This document shows, piece after piece, positions 18,253 through 25,839 of a DNA stretch of 64,000 nt. The stretch is from Marinirhabdus sp050859505. GTDB lineage: Bacteria > Bacteroidota > Bacteroidia > Flavobacteriales > Flavobacteriaceae. The position numbers and the translations under genes were made by a program. The notes under the pieces are model-generated. The model was not told where the DNA came from. It ran no database searches and was given only the letters and a program-made list of their open reading frames with translations. The first letter of the stretch is position 1, and each line of letters begins with the position of its first letter. The stretch covers positions 2,108,001 to 2,172,000 of the forward strand of contig NZ_CP193934.1 of the NCBI RefSeq assembly GCF_050859505.1, in the 5' to 3' direction.

Positions 18253-18525
18253 ATGGCGAGTGTACGCAATTTAAAAAGAGATATTAATTACGTTTTAGGC
18301 GATATAATTGAAGCAGTCTACATATGGGAGCTTACCAATCCAGAGAAAGACACCAAAAAATCACAAGCAATCATCGACGATGCTATCACTACTTTTGACG
18401 ATCTTATCGTAAAAGTAAACGATCGAAGCGTTGCAAATGCAGATAAAAAAGCACATTTTAAGGCGGTAAACCAGGATTTAGAAAAGAATGGTAGAAAATT
18501 AATCGATAAGATTAATGCGCTGTAA
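18253..18525 (+). CDS. Small conserved-looking helical protein, function unknown
   Basis: The 90-aa protein has no signal peptide or membrane segment. It is rich in Lys and Asp and predicted mainly helical (RNLKRDINYVLGDIIEAVY, then DDAITTFDDLIVKVNDR). Codon use matches its neighbours, and the gene sits cleanly between manA and a convergent lipoprotein gene. I do not recognise a named family, although proteins like this are common next to manA in flavobacteria as far as I recall. Confidence 0.75.
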   Translation: MASVRNLKRDINYVLGDIIEAVYIWELTNPEKDTKKSQAIIDDAITTFDDLIVKVNDRSVANADKKAHFKAVNQDLEKNGRKLIDKINAL

Positions 18526-18529
18526 GTAC

Positions 18530-18546
18530 TACCAATTTAATTGGTA
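18530..18546. terminator. Weak bidirectional hairpin between convergent genes
   Basis: 7-bp perfect stem TACCAAT / ATTGGTA with a 3-nt loop, between the ends of two convergent genes (18525 and 18553). AT-rich and with no T run, so a weak candidate. Confidence 0.35.
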
Positions 18547-18552
18547 TAACAT

Positions 18553-19254
18553 TTAATTAGCAGCTTGTGCTGCCAGTAAAGACTCCAGATCGGTTCCGTA
18601 TTTGGAGTCTTTTATATTTTGTGGTAGTGCTTTGTACACGGTGTCTAAGTATTTTTGTGTAAGCCCTTGGGTCTCATAGACTATAATGTACGGGGCAATT
18701 TCAAATTCTTTTTGTGTCAAAGCATAGTTTACTGAAGCAAGATATTTACTTCGTAACACACTTTCTTCTTGTTTCTGTAACACCGCATACACCGAATCGT
18801 TTTGTTCGGCCAGCGCTTTTAATTTTAGCGAAACTACCTCTAGATTTTTATTAGCATAACGTTGCATCAATTTTTTATACTCCTCTAGCTTTTCCTGGTT
18901 TTTGGAACCAGTCACCTTGTATTCGGTACCAAATTTTTCCAGGGTTGTGGTAATGTTTAGCTCACCTTCTTCAGCAAAAAACGGAATACGTTCGTCCAGC
19001 AGATCACCGTTCTTTAAACGCAAATACAAATAATGCACTTGCGGACTAGCTACCGAAACCGAAAATTCAAAGGTTTCATCACCTGTCATTTGTATAGAAT
19101 CTACAGAAACCAAGGTGGTATCTTCAATTTTCTGAAGAATAAGCGTTCCTTTTTTGAGCCCATCCACGGAGCCGGTAAGCTTCATTTCGTGTTCTGGAGC
19201 ACAACTGGTAAAAACAAGTAAAACGATTAGTATTACGGAAAAGTACGATTTCAT
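18553..19254 (-). CDS. DUF4369-type lipoprotein
   Basis: Lipoprotein of 233 aa. The signal sequence MKSYFSVILIVLLVFTSC ends in a lipobox Cys (TSC followed by AP). The N-terminal half matches the DUF4369 pattern (LTGSVDGLKKGTLILQK..DTTLVSVDSI...F.FS), found at the start of Bacteroidota lipoproteins that often carry a thioredoxin-like domain. Here the C-terminal half is helical, without a CxxC thioredoxin motif, so it is the redox-free version. Probably periplasmic or outer-membrane facing; role unknown. It stands alone, 76 bp after the end of the DUF819 gene on the same strand. Confidence 0.8.
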   Translation of the reverse strand: MKSYFSVILIVLLVFTSCAPEHEMKLTGSVDGLKKGTLILQKIEDTTLVSVDSIQMTGDETFEFSVSVASPQVHYLYLRLKNGDLLDERIPFFAEEGELNITTTLEKFGTEYKVTGSKNQEKLEEYKKLMQRYANKNLEVVSLKLKALAEQNDSVYAVLQKQEESVLRSKYLASVNYALTQKEFEIAPYIIVYETQGLTQKYLDTVYKALPQNIKDSKYGTDLESLLAAQAAN

Positions 19255-19330
19255 AAGTCTTATTTAGAAGTCGGCAAAGATGCAAAATTACCCTTGATTG
19301 GGCAATCTTCAGAATAGAATTCCGAAGAAT

Positions 19331-20668
19331 TTATCCAACCGCTACCAATCGCATCATTACCGTACACAATACAGCACCTAAGGTTCCTATCGCATACCCA
19401 AACACAGCTAATAAAACCCCAACAGTCGCCAGGGAAGGATGAAACGCAGAAGCTACAATAGGAGCAGAGGCGGCTCCACCAACGTTGGCCTGACTTCCCA
19501 CAGCTAAAAAGAAGTAGGGGGCACGAATTATTTTTGCCACCAAAATAAGAAGTCCCGCGTGTATCGCCATCCACATAAACCCTACGGAAAGTAATCCCGG
19601 ATTGTTGAAAATTTGCATAATATCAATCTTCATTCCAATACTGGCTACTAAAATATAGATGAAAATACTTCCTATTTTACTGGCGCCGGCACCTTCATAG
19701 TTTTTGGCTTTGGTATACGATAAAATAATTCCAATTATAGTAGTTATTGAAACCATCCAGAAGAAGCTGGAATTTAGGAATGTGAGGGAATTTCTAGTAA
19801 TTCCTGGTTCCAAACCTGTAACAAAGCCTTCAAAAGCAGCGCTTAAATAGCCTGCTCCAAAATGTGCTATACTTACCGTACCAAAGGCGATCCCTGCTAA
19901 AATCATATAATCTGTGAGAGTAGGGTTTCGGGTTACTTTTGAAGAATAATTTTCAACTTTTTCCTTTAATTTTTCAATGGCCGATGTATCTGCTTTTAAC
20001 CATTTGTCAATTTTGGCAGCTTTACCAATACCTATCAGTAATATAGCCATCCAAACATTGGCAACTACAATATCTACAAAAACCATTTGCCCATACTGGC
20101 TTGGGTTAAATTCATAAACTTCTAGCATAGCGGCTTGATTAGCACCACCGCCAATCCAACTACCAGCGAGGGTGGACAGCCCTCTCCATACAGCGTCTGG
20201 CCCAACACCTCCAACGGTTTCAGGTGAAATTAAACCAATCACCATGACAGCAATAGGACCTCCAAGAATAATCCCAACGGTACCCGTAAAGAACATAATA
20301 AGTGCTTTGGGACCTAGGTTAAATACGGCTTTTAAATCCATACTCAGCGTCATTAATACAAGAGCTGCGGGTAATAAATACCTACTTGCCATATAGTAAA
20401 GATTTGTACTTCCTTCCACAACAGCGCCACTTTCCTGCACAGTAGTCCACTCGGGAGCAATAAGTCCAACCGAGGTAAAAATAGCTGGTATGAGATATGC
20501 CATAAAAAGAGCAGGAACAATCTTGTAAAATTTAAACCAAAACCCTTGTTTTAAGTGTGACGTGTAGAAAATTAGTGCCAATGCTACCATTAAGAGTCCA
20601 AAAACTACGGTGTCACTGGTAATAAATGGCGTGGTATCTTTTACGATTTCAGTAATGGTATCTTGCAT
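19331..20668 (-). CDS. DUF819 family integral membrane protein
   Basis: Multi-pass inner-membrane protein, 445 aa from the ATG at 20668 (MQDTITEIVKD). An in-frame ATG nine codons earlier (20695) is less likely because the extra residues are hydrophilic and sit over a promoter-like region. At least ten hydrophobic segments are visible, with family-like motifs GSWIGGGANQAAM and GSQANVGGAASAPIVASAF, glycine-rich re-entrant-type loops expected in secondary transporters. The substrate of DUF819 proteins is not established. Confidence 0.85.
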   Translation of the reverse strand: MQDTITEIVKDTTPFITSDTVVFGLLMVALALIFYTSHLKQGFWFKFYKIVPALFMAYLIPAIFTSVGLIAPEWTTVQESGAVVEGSTNLYYMASRYLLPAALVLMTLSMDLKAVFNLGPKALIMFFTGTVGIILGGPIAVMVIGLISPETVGGVGPDAVWRGLSTLAGSWIGGGANQAAMLEVYEFNPSQYGQMVFVDIVVANVWMAILLIGIGKAAKIDKWLKADTSAIEKLKEKVENYSSKVTRNPTLTDYMILAGIAFGTVSIAHFGAGYLSAAFEGFVTGLEPGITRNSLTFLNSSFFWMVSITTIIGIILSYTKAKNYEGAGASKIGSIFIYILVASIGMKIDIMQIFNNPGLLSVGFMWMAIHAGLLILVAKIIRAPYFFLAVGSQANVGGAASAPIVASAFHPSLATVGVLLAVFGYAIGTLGAVLCTVMMRLVAVG

Positions 20669-20733
20669 GGTAATTAGTTTTTTTGCAAAATACATTTTCT
20701 ATTTCAATCTAGATACTTCTCTATTCTGAAATT

Positions 20734-20889
20734 TTACTTCTTCGGCAATCGATTCGCTTTTTTAAGCATTTCATGAAGCATCCATTCAATTTGGCCATTA
20801 GTGCTGCGAAATTCATCTGCAGCCCATTTTTCAATGGCCTTCATAGTATCTTCATTTACTCGCAATGCGAATGCTTTCTTTTTGGACAT
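20734..20889 (-). CDS. Arc-type ribbon-helix-helix DNA-binding protein (51 aa)
   Basis: Short gene reading MSKKKAFALRVNEDTMKAIE, then KWAADEFRSTNGQIEWMLHE, then MLKKANRLPKK. The pattern is a ribbon-helix-helix fold: a beta strand (KKAFALRV) followed by two amphipathic helices separated by a short turn (RSTNGQ), as in Arc/MetJ regulators. It lies 21 bp after the hydrolase gene, the last position of a minus-strand cluster headed by an SPFH gene; Arc-like proteins recur beside SPFH genes in this phylum. It probably regulates its own operon (inference). Confidence 0.8.
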   Translation of the reverse strand: MSKKKAFALRVNEDTMKAIEKWAADEFRSTNGQIEWMLHEMLKKANRLPKK

Positions 20890-20910
20890 TTTAGGATGTC
20901 TTTTTTCTGG

Positions 20911-21849
20911 TTACTTTTTTACAAAGGTTGCTACGGCTTCAATAAGCTGAGGAATTACCGGTCTTCTAGGCTCGTTGTATGATTTTTGGTTCACCAAGTC
21001 ATCATCATCTGCTTTAAGTTCTTTTAAGGGATGGTTCATATTCCTAATAATGGTATAGGTAGCATCTGGCTTAGCCATTCTCAAAACTTCACCTTCTGAC
21101 GGTAACACCTGTATATCTTTGTCTCCAGCTATAATGAGTACGGGAATATCAAGTTTTGCTATTTCCAATGCTGGGTCATATCGCATCCAACTTCTAATAA
21201 AAGGCTGAATACTGGGTCGAAAAATAGATGCCAGTCCTTCACTATAGTTTTGTGTACTTCCGTTGGCTGCTAATTCATCAAAGGCAGTGCGGGCATTATC
21301 TTTAAGACCAGGCGCTTGTTGTGAAAGTTGTTCTACAATCACATTGTCAATACTGCGACCAGGACCTGCTATAGAAATATAGCCATCTACCCCATTTTGA
21401 GCTGCTACCATCCCAACGGTTGAACCCTGACCATGACCAAGGACGATGATTTTTGAAAAGGCATCCGACCGTTTAAAATAGGCTACAATATCCTGGGCAT
21501 CTTTTATAAAATCGTCAAAACGAATGCTTTGTTCATTAATGGTGCGATCTTTCATTTGTTTGATAATACGCTTATCGTATCTAAACGTAGCAATACCTTT
21601 TGTATACAAACCTTCGGCCAAAAACTTTAGATGGTTGTTCGTCATCATTTGCTGGTTTCCATTTCGGTCTGTAGGTCCGGAGTCGGCAATAAGAATGACT
21701 AAAGGAGATTTGCCGGAAGTTTCAGGAGTGAGAATGGTTCCGTCTATAAACGCGCTTACACTTATATCTTTCTGATTAAGTTTAATTCCATCCTGAGCAA
21801 ATAACGAAGTGCTAAGGGTAATACATACTAAAAGCAATTTAATTTTCAT
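20911..21849 (-). CDS. Secreted alpha/beta hydrolase-like protein lacking the nucleophile Ser
   Basis: Exported alpha/beta hydrolase-fold protein, 312 aa from the ATG at 21849 (MKIKLLLVCITLSTSLFAQ signal peptide). This start overlaps the upstream gene's last codons (ATATGAAAATTAA), implying translational coupling; the longer in-frame start at 21879 would put a charged stretch before the signal peptide. Family features are LIADSGPTDRNGN (oxyanion region), RYDKR, the elbow motif, IPVLIIAGDKDIQV (acid residue) and MNHPLKE (catalytic His). The elbow reads GHGQGS where relatives have GHSxGS: the Gly codon GGT at 21430-21432 replaces the catalytic Ser. The usual esterase or peptidase chemistry is therefore unlikely unless this is a sequencing error. 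Confidence 0.85.
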   Translation of the reverse strand: MKIKLLLVCITLSTSLFAQDGIKLNQKDISVSAFIDGTILTPETSGKSPLVILIADSGPTDRNGNQQMMTNNHLKFLAEGLYTKGIATFRYDKRIIKQMKDRTINEQSIRFDDFIKDAQDIVAYFKRSDAFSKIIVLGHGQGSTVGMVAAQNGVDGYISIAGPGRSIDNVIVEQLSQQAPGLKDNARTAFDELAANGSTQNYSEGLASIFRPSIQPFIRSWMRYDPALEIAKLDIPVLIIAGDKDIQVLPSEGEVLRMAKPDATYTIIRNMNHPLKELKADDDDLVNQKSYNEPRRPVIPQLIEAVATFVKK

Positions 21850-22351
21850 ATCTGGTGTTTTTTGAAATGTAGTTATCAATCACTTTTTGGGCTACATCGG
21901 GTTCTTGTGTGCCCACCAAAGTCTTGCTATGGTCTTTAAACACAATCTGTATGCCCATATTGCCTTTTGTATTATAAACTTTCCCGTTTCCTTTTAAGGA
22001 ATACTTATACCCCCAGCCTCCATACTCACGTAAAGGCTTATATTTTCTTATATATACCTTTTCAATTTGTTGCCAAGATGCGGTTCGTAGTTTTTTCTGA
22101 AAAGGCGCAAACCCGTAGTGAATGCCTTTTTCATCAATTCTGGTCTTTAATTTTGTGGTGAATAACACTACTGAAACTAACGCTAGAATTAAAAATGGGG
22201 GCGCTTTTTCAATTAAAAAGTCTGAAACGTTGCCTTCTGAAATTTCAGATATTCCTAGTATAAGACCCACAATAGAAGCCAGGAAAAGTCCGTAGATAAG
22301 AATTTGTACCCACCACTGATCAAACTTTTGAATTTCAGAAAATATTCTCAT
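21839..22351 (-). CDS. Two-TM membrane protein with PH-like C-terminal part
   Basis: 170 aa. Two hydrophobic helices (about residues 18-38 and 50-67) are followed by a soluble beta-rich part with RIDEKGIHYGFAPF, IEKVYIRKYKPLREYGGWGYK and KGNMGIQIVFKD, resembling bacterial PH-like domains of small membrane proteins. No catalytic motif is seen and the function is unknown. Its ATG overlaps by one base the TAA of the broken DUF4177-like frame upstream, and its end overlaps the hydrolase start, so the cluster looks co-transcribed and coupled. Confidence 0.75.
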   Translation of the reverse strand: MRIFSEIQKFDQWWVQILIYGLFLASIVGLILGISEISEGNVSDFLIEKAPPFLILALVSVVLFTTKLKTRIDEKGIHYGFAPFQKKLRTASWQQIEKVYIRKYKPLREYGGWGYKYSLKGNGKVYNTKGNMGIQIVFKDHSKTLVGTQEPDVAQKVIDNYISKNTRYEN

Positions 22352-22524
22352 TATCTATGCTTTGGTCTTTCTAATAGTGCAAAAAATTGATGTGCCGCTT
22401 GTCCCATGGTTGTAAACCCTACAACGTTCCAACCCTCTCTTGCTGAATCGTTGAGAACGTCTTCAAATTTTGTGGTATTGTCCTACCAGTGAAATTCAGA
22501 TTTTAAAATTTTATATTCGTTCAT
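22351..22524 (-). pseudogene. DUF4177-like small gene interrupted by a TAG codon
   Basis: The frame from the ATG at 22524 reads MNEYKILKSEFHW, then TAG at 22483-22485, then continues in the same frame for 43 codons (DNTTKFEDVLNDSAREGWNV, then VGFTTMGQAAHQFFALLERP) to a TAA at 22351. The pattern (short strand, helix with LN..A.EGWNVVG, C-terminal strand and tail) matches DUF4177 proteins of about 55 aa. There is no frameshift, only the one stop. Either a fresh nonsense mutation or a base-call error; no good alternative start exists before MGQAA. Confidence 0.7.
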
Positions 22525-22534
22525 AGTCTATAGA

Positions 22535-23395
22535 TTATGTGTTTAAGGTTCCTGCGTTTATAACGGGTGAAGCATCCTTGTCACTACATAAAATAACCAT
22601 TAAGTTACTTACCATAGCCGCTTTTCTTTCTTCGTCCAAGGTAATTATTTGTTTTCGGCTTAGTTCGGCCAGAGCCATTTCTACCATACTTACGGCGCCC
22701 TCTACAATCTTGTGACGCGCTGCTACAATGGCAGTCGCTTGTTGTCTTCTCAACATAGCACTCGCAATTTCATTGGCGTAGGCGAGGTAACCAATTCTGG
22801 ATTCTAACACTTCAATACCTGCGATATCCAACCTATCTTCCAATTCTTTCTCTAAAGCTTCGTTTACTTCGCTCATACTTGAACGTAGTGTAATGTCTTC
22901 ATCGGTACCTTCGTCTGCAAAGTTATCGTAGGGATATTTGCTCGCTAGTTCACGTACCGCAGCATCGGTCTGGATACGCACAAAATTTTCATAATTGTCT
23001 ACATCATAAGCAGCTTTGTGAGTATCACTTACGCGCCAAACCAAAATAGTACTAATGATAATTGGATTTCCTAATTTGTCATTCACTTTTAGGCGCTCAC
23101 TATCGAAGTTTCTGGCACGTAGTGAAATTTTCTGCTTGGTGTAAAACGGATTTACCCAAAACAGCCCGTTCTTTTTAATAGTGCCTTTGTATTCTCCAAA
23201 CAGTAATAATACGCGTGAACCATTAGGATTTACCAATACAAAACCGGGTAGGATAAACAGGCAAAGAAATATAAGTACCCCAAACCAAGGAACTCGGGTG
23301 ATGAAAATGGCAGCAATACTACCAATAAAAAGCAGGAAAAACAAAAACAGCATAAAGTAGCCGTTGGAGGGAGTAGAGATTTTTTCGTTCGACAT
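22535..23395 (-). CDS. SPFH/Band 7 (stomatin-like) membrane protein
   Basis: 286-aa membrane-anchored SPFH protein. Two N-terminal hydrophobic segments (about 13-58) are followed by the Band 7 domain: VNPNGSRVLLLFGEYKGTIK, ISLRARNFDSERLKVND, ILVWRVSDTHKAAYDVDNYE and EVLESRIGYLAYANEIASAM. A helical segment with RRQQATAIVAARHKIVEGAV and Ala/Glu-rich coiled coil follows, suggesting oligomers. Such proteins scaffold membrane microdomains or assist membrane proteases; no NfeD-type partner is present here. It heads the minus-strand cluster down to the ribbon-helix-helix gene. Confidence 0.9.
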   Translation of the reverse strand: MSNEKISTPSNGYFMLFLFFLLFIGSIAAIFITRVPWFGVLIFLCLFILPGFVLVNPNGSRVLLLFGEYKGTIKKNGLFWVNPFYTKQKISLRARNFDSERLKVNDKLGNPIIISTILVWRVSDTHKAAYDVDNYENFVRIQTDAAVRELASKYPYDNFADEGTDEDITLRSSMSEVNEALEKELEDRLDIAGIEVLESRIGYLAYANEIASAMLRRQQATAIVAARHKIVEGAVSMVEMALAELSRKQIITLDEERKAAMVSNLMVILCSDKDASPVINAGTLNT

Positions 23396-23497
23396 AATAG
23401 TTGATTTAAAATGATATTAAAGTGATATTAAACAAATATAGGTTTTTTATTCTGAATTTTCCAAATTAATTTAACAATAGCTTCAAAAGAGGAATGG

Positions 23498-23505
23498 TAT
23501 CTTTG
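23498..23505 (+). promoter_or_regulatory. Candidate -7 box for the S1/P1 nuclease gene
   Basis: TATCTTTG is an exact TAnnTTTG match, 18 bp before the ATG at 23523. No TTG at the usual -33 spacing is obvious. Confidence 0.4.
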
Positions 23506-23522
23506 TATGAAATACATCGCTA

Positions 23523-24302
23523 ATGGTACGTTATATAATCACAGTTTTATTGGTTTCACTAAGCATTCAACTTACTTCGGCAGCTGAAGACTGGGGAAAA
23601 ACAGGACACAGGGCAACAGGTGAAATTGCCGAGCAATACCTTTCAAAAAAGGCAAAAAGAACTATCAATAAGTTGCTAAATGGAGAGTCTTTAGCTTTAG
23701 TTTCAAATTATGGAGACGATATAAAAAGTGATCCTGCCTACAGAAAATACGGACCATGGCATTATGTGAACTTTGCTTTTGATGGCAGCTATGAAGCCTC
23801 AGAAAAAAGTGAAAAGGGAGATTTGTATGCAGCAATCAATACATGTGTTTCGGTTTTAAAAGCGGATAAGGCTACCAAAGATGAAAAAGCTTTTTACCTT
23901 AAAATGTTGGTTCATTTTATGGGCGATTTACACCAACCTATGCACATTGGGGTGGCAGATGATAAGGGCGGTAACGATTTTCAGGTACGCTGGTTTAATG
24001 ATGGGACGAACTTACATACTGTTTGGGATAGTAAAATGCTAGATAGTTACGAGATGTCTTATAGCGAACTTGCGGCCAATGCAGCAAAGCTTTCAAAATT
24101 TCAGCTTCAAGCCATACAAGAGGGTACCGTAAAAGATTGGATGAACGAAAGTCGCATATTGTGTAAAGAGGTGTATGCCACTACCGAAATAGGAGATAAA
24201 TTAGGATACCGTTATATGTACGATTATGTACATGTAGTCCGAGGACAATTGCAAAAAGGAGGGATACGTTTGGCAGTGTTGTTGAATGAGATCTTTGGAT
24301 AG
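23523..24302 (+). CDS. S1/P1-type zinc-dependent nuclease, secreted
   Basis: Exported nuclease cleaving single-stranded nucleic acids and probably 3' phosphates, 259 aa, plausibly used to scavenge phosphorus and nucleosides. Signal peptide MVRYIITVLLVSLSIQLTSA is followed by EDWGKTGHRATGEIA, whose Trp and His are zinc ligands in this family. Further zinc-site motifs are GPWHYVNF, LVHFMGDLHQPMHIG and GGNDFQVRWFNDGTNLHTVWDS, all present and intact. In P1 nuclease the mature N-terminal Trp amine binds zinc; here a typical signal peptidase site would leave one to three residues before it, so the exact N-terminus is uncertain. The stop codon abuts the stop of the convergent gene. Confidence 0.93.
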   Translation: MVRYIITVLLVSLSIQLTSAAEDWGKTGHRATGEIAEQYLSKKAKRTINKLLNGESLALVSNYGDDIKSDPAYRKYGPWHYVNFAFDGSYEASEKSEKGDLYAAINTCVSVLKADKATKDEKAFYLKMLVHFMGDLHQPMHIGVADDKGGNDFQVRWFNDGTNLHTVWDSKMLDSYEMSYSELAANAAKLSKFQLQAIQEGTVKDWMNESRILCKEVYATTEIGDKLGYRYMYDYVHVVRGQLQKGGIRLAVLLNEIFG

Positions 24303-24596
24303 TTAGTTTTTTTTTGAAATTTTATTGTGTGTAATCTGTTTCTGGCGGCTACTTTTAAAGCGGTCCATCTCAGAATCTCTTAATTTGGCGTGTTTGGTAG
24401 CTCTTCCCTGTACGCGCTTTCTCCACATTCTAAAACTGGAAGGTTTCATCTCCCGACGCATGACTTCTATTACGTCTTGTTCAGATAATTGAAACTGAAA
24501 TGTAATGGCTTCAAAAGGCGTTCTGTCTTCCCATGCCATTTCTATAATTCTGTCTAATTCTCTTTCGGTAAAGTCTCTTTCCATAAAAGTTGTCAT
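24303..24596 (-). CDS. TIGR03643 family small protein
   Basis: 97-aa soluble basic protein matching the TIGR03643 pattern: RELDRIIEMAWEDRTPFEAI, QFQLSEQDVIEVMRREMK, SSFRMWRKRVQGRATKH. The first half looks like a helix-turn-helix (DRTPFEAI...QLSEQDVIEVMR), so nucleic-acid binding is possible, but the family function is unknown. A basic tail of about 25 residues follows the core. Last gene of a four-gene minus-strand operon, 11 bp after the AlkB-like gene. Confidence 0.85.
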   Translation of the reverse strand: MTTFMERDFTERELDRIIEMAWEDRTPFEAITFQFQLSEQDVIEVMRREMKPSSFRMWRKRVQGRATKHAKLRDSEMDRFKSSRQKQITHNKISKKN

Positions 24597-24607
24597 TGCG
24601 TGCGTTT

Positions 24608-25219
24608 TTAGTGTATATATCTAAAAGTAAGATTTATTCGCGGGTTTACGGCTTTTTTGGTCTTAGGAATTTGATGTTGCCAACATTCCTGAGTAGTTCC
24701 TTTCATAAGCAACAAACTTCCGGCATTGAGTTCTACCTTGTGACGCAGTTTTTTATTGGCTTTGTTTCTAAGTTGAAATATTCTTTTTGCTCTTAAACTT
24801 ACAGAAGCTATGACAGGATTGGTGCCTAACTCTTTTTCATCGTCACTGTGCCAACCGTTGCTGTCGCTTCCATCACGGTACAAATTTAACAGGACTACAT
24901 TAAAAGTTGTATTCCATTTTTTTTCAATTCTACTTTTTATTTCAAGAAGTAATGCAGTAAATGGTTCGGGGTGCATCGTGATGTTGGAGTAGCGGTAACT
25001 CTTATCTTTTTCTCCGTATAACGCTGTTAGTCTGGGTTGCTGGTATGTTTTCCCGAAGATTTTTATATCGTCTTGTTGCCAGTGGATGTCTTTCTGAAAT
25101 ATAGTGAAATAATGTGCGGCTTCTTCAGCCGAAAGAAAGTTGGGCACATAAAGAATGTCTGCCTCAGGAAGTTCTAACAGCTGTTCTTGTTGAAATTCTA
25201 ACGAAGAAAATAAATCCAT
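24608..25219 (-). CDS. AlkB-like 2-oxoglutarate/Fe(II)-dependent dioxygenase
   Basis: Predicted to remove alkyl groups from DNA or RNA bases by oxidative dealkylation. The 203-aa length fits the AlkB2/3-like group. Visible: an N-terminal FLSAEEAAHYF helix; QPRLTALYG nucleotide-recognition loop; NLYRDGSDSNGWHSDDEKEL with the HxD iron ligands; SLRAKRIFQLR; LLLMKGTTQECWQHQIPK with the second iron His; and PRINLTFR whose Arg binds 2-oxoglutarate. It starts one base after the DoxX gene ends. Confidence 0.93.
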   Translation of the reverse strand: MDLFSSLEFQQEQLLELPEADILYVPNFLSAEEAAHYFTIFQKDIHWQQDDIKIFGKTYQQPRLTALYGEKDKSYRYSNITMHPEPFTALLLEIKSRIEKKWNTTFNVVLLNLYRDGSDSNGWHSDDEKELGTNPVIASVSLRAKRIFQLRNKANKKLRHKVELNAGSLLLMKGTTQECWQHQIPKTKKAVNPRINLTFRYIH

Positions 25220-25220
25220 A

Positions 25221-25571
25221 TTACGTATAAAGATACGCCCAATACATTAAGGCAAATTGTAACGGTAGCCTAATTATTAAAGCCCACTTCGGAAGTTTCA
25301 TCGCGGCTTTTTCATTTTGTAACATATAAATATGTACAGGAATAAAAGCTACTAGCATCGCTATAATTGCCCAAGCTCCAATAGTTTGACCTTCTGGATT
25401 GAGGAGTAAAAATCCTGCGATCATTTCAGCAAGACCGCTTACTACCACCAATGTGCTGGGCGACGGTAAATAGGGCGGAATGATACGTTGGTACATTTTG
25501 GGTTTCTGAAAATGAAACGCTCCTGCAACGATAAAAACTAAGCCTAATACGTATTGATGCCAAGGTAACAT
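25221..25571 (-). CDS. DoxX family small membrane protein
   Basis: 116-aa inner-membrane protein with four hydrophobic helices. Family landmarks are GLVFIVAGAFHFQKPKMY, RIIPPYLPSPSTLVVVSGLAEMIAG with the conserved Glu, and a C-terminal LPKWALIIRLPLQ. DoxX relatives are linked to redox stress, but no substrate is known for this subgroup. Its ATG overlaps the stop of the preceding lipoprotein gene (TAATG), so translation is probably coupled. Confidence 0.88.
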   Translation of the reverse strand: MLPWHQYVLGLVFIVAGAFHFQKPKMYQRIIPPYLPSPSTLVVVSGLAEMIAGFLLLNPEGQTIGAWAIIAMLVAFIPVHIYMLQNEKAAMKLPKWALIIRLPLQFALMYWAYLYT

Positions 25572-25759
25572 TATAGGGTATCTTTAGGTTTTGTTTGTAG
25601 CGAATCTTTTTCATTTTGCAGTAATGAATCCAGAGAAGGAGCTCCATCACCAATACCACCATCTGCTTCGACGGGAATCATTTTTTCTTCTTTTTCAACC
25701 TGCTCTCTGCAAGAGATGGCAAGCGTAAATATTATAACTAAAAATAAAATATTTTTCAT
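25571..25759 (-). CDS. Small lipoprotein (62 aa)
   Basis: MKNILFLVIIFTLAISC is a lipoprotein signal with Cys at residue 17, followed by a short acidic, disordered tail (REQVEKEEKMIP, then a Gly/Asp/Ser-rich end). No recognisable domain. First gene of a four-gene minus-strand operon (lipoprotein, DoxX, AlkB, TIGR03643) sharing stop/start overlaps. Likely real because of the intact lipobox and the tight coupling to DoxX. Confidence 0.75.
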   Translation of the reverse strand: MKNILFLVIIFTLAISCREQVEKEEKMIPVEADGGIGDGAPSLDSLLQNEKDSLQTKPKDTL

Positions 25760-25783
25760 AATGTAAAAGTAGGGATAAAAGCA

Positions 25784-25817
25784 AAAACCCCATCACTAGT
25801 TGGAAGGGGTTTTTTTA
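25784..25817 (-). terminator. Intrinsic terminator of the 2,034-aa T9SS gene
   Basis: Read on the minus strand: an AAAACCCC arm, a 12-16 nt interior, then GGGGTTTTT. It lies 23 bp after the stop at 25840 and resembles the terminators of the four HYR paralogues to its right. Confidence 0.75.
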
Positions 25818-25839
25818 AGTTTCCTTAGAAATGAGTTAT

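Noticed and set aside
19260..19574. Minus-strand 104-codon frame overlapping the DUF819 gene
   Set aside because: Cys/Ser/Trp-rich out-of-frame product of the DUF819 gene end; no start context.
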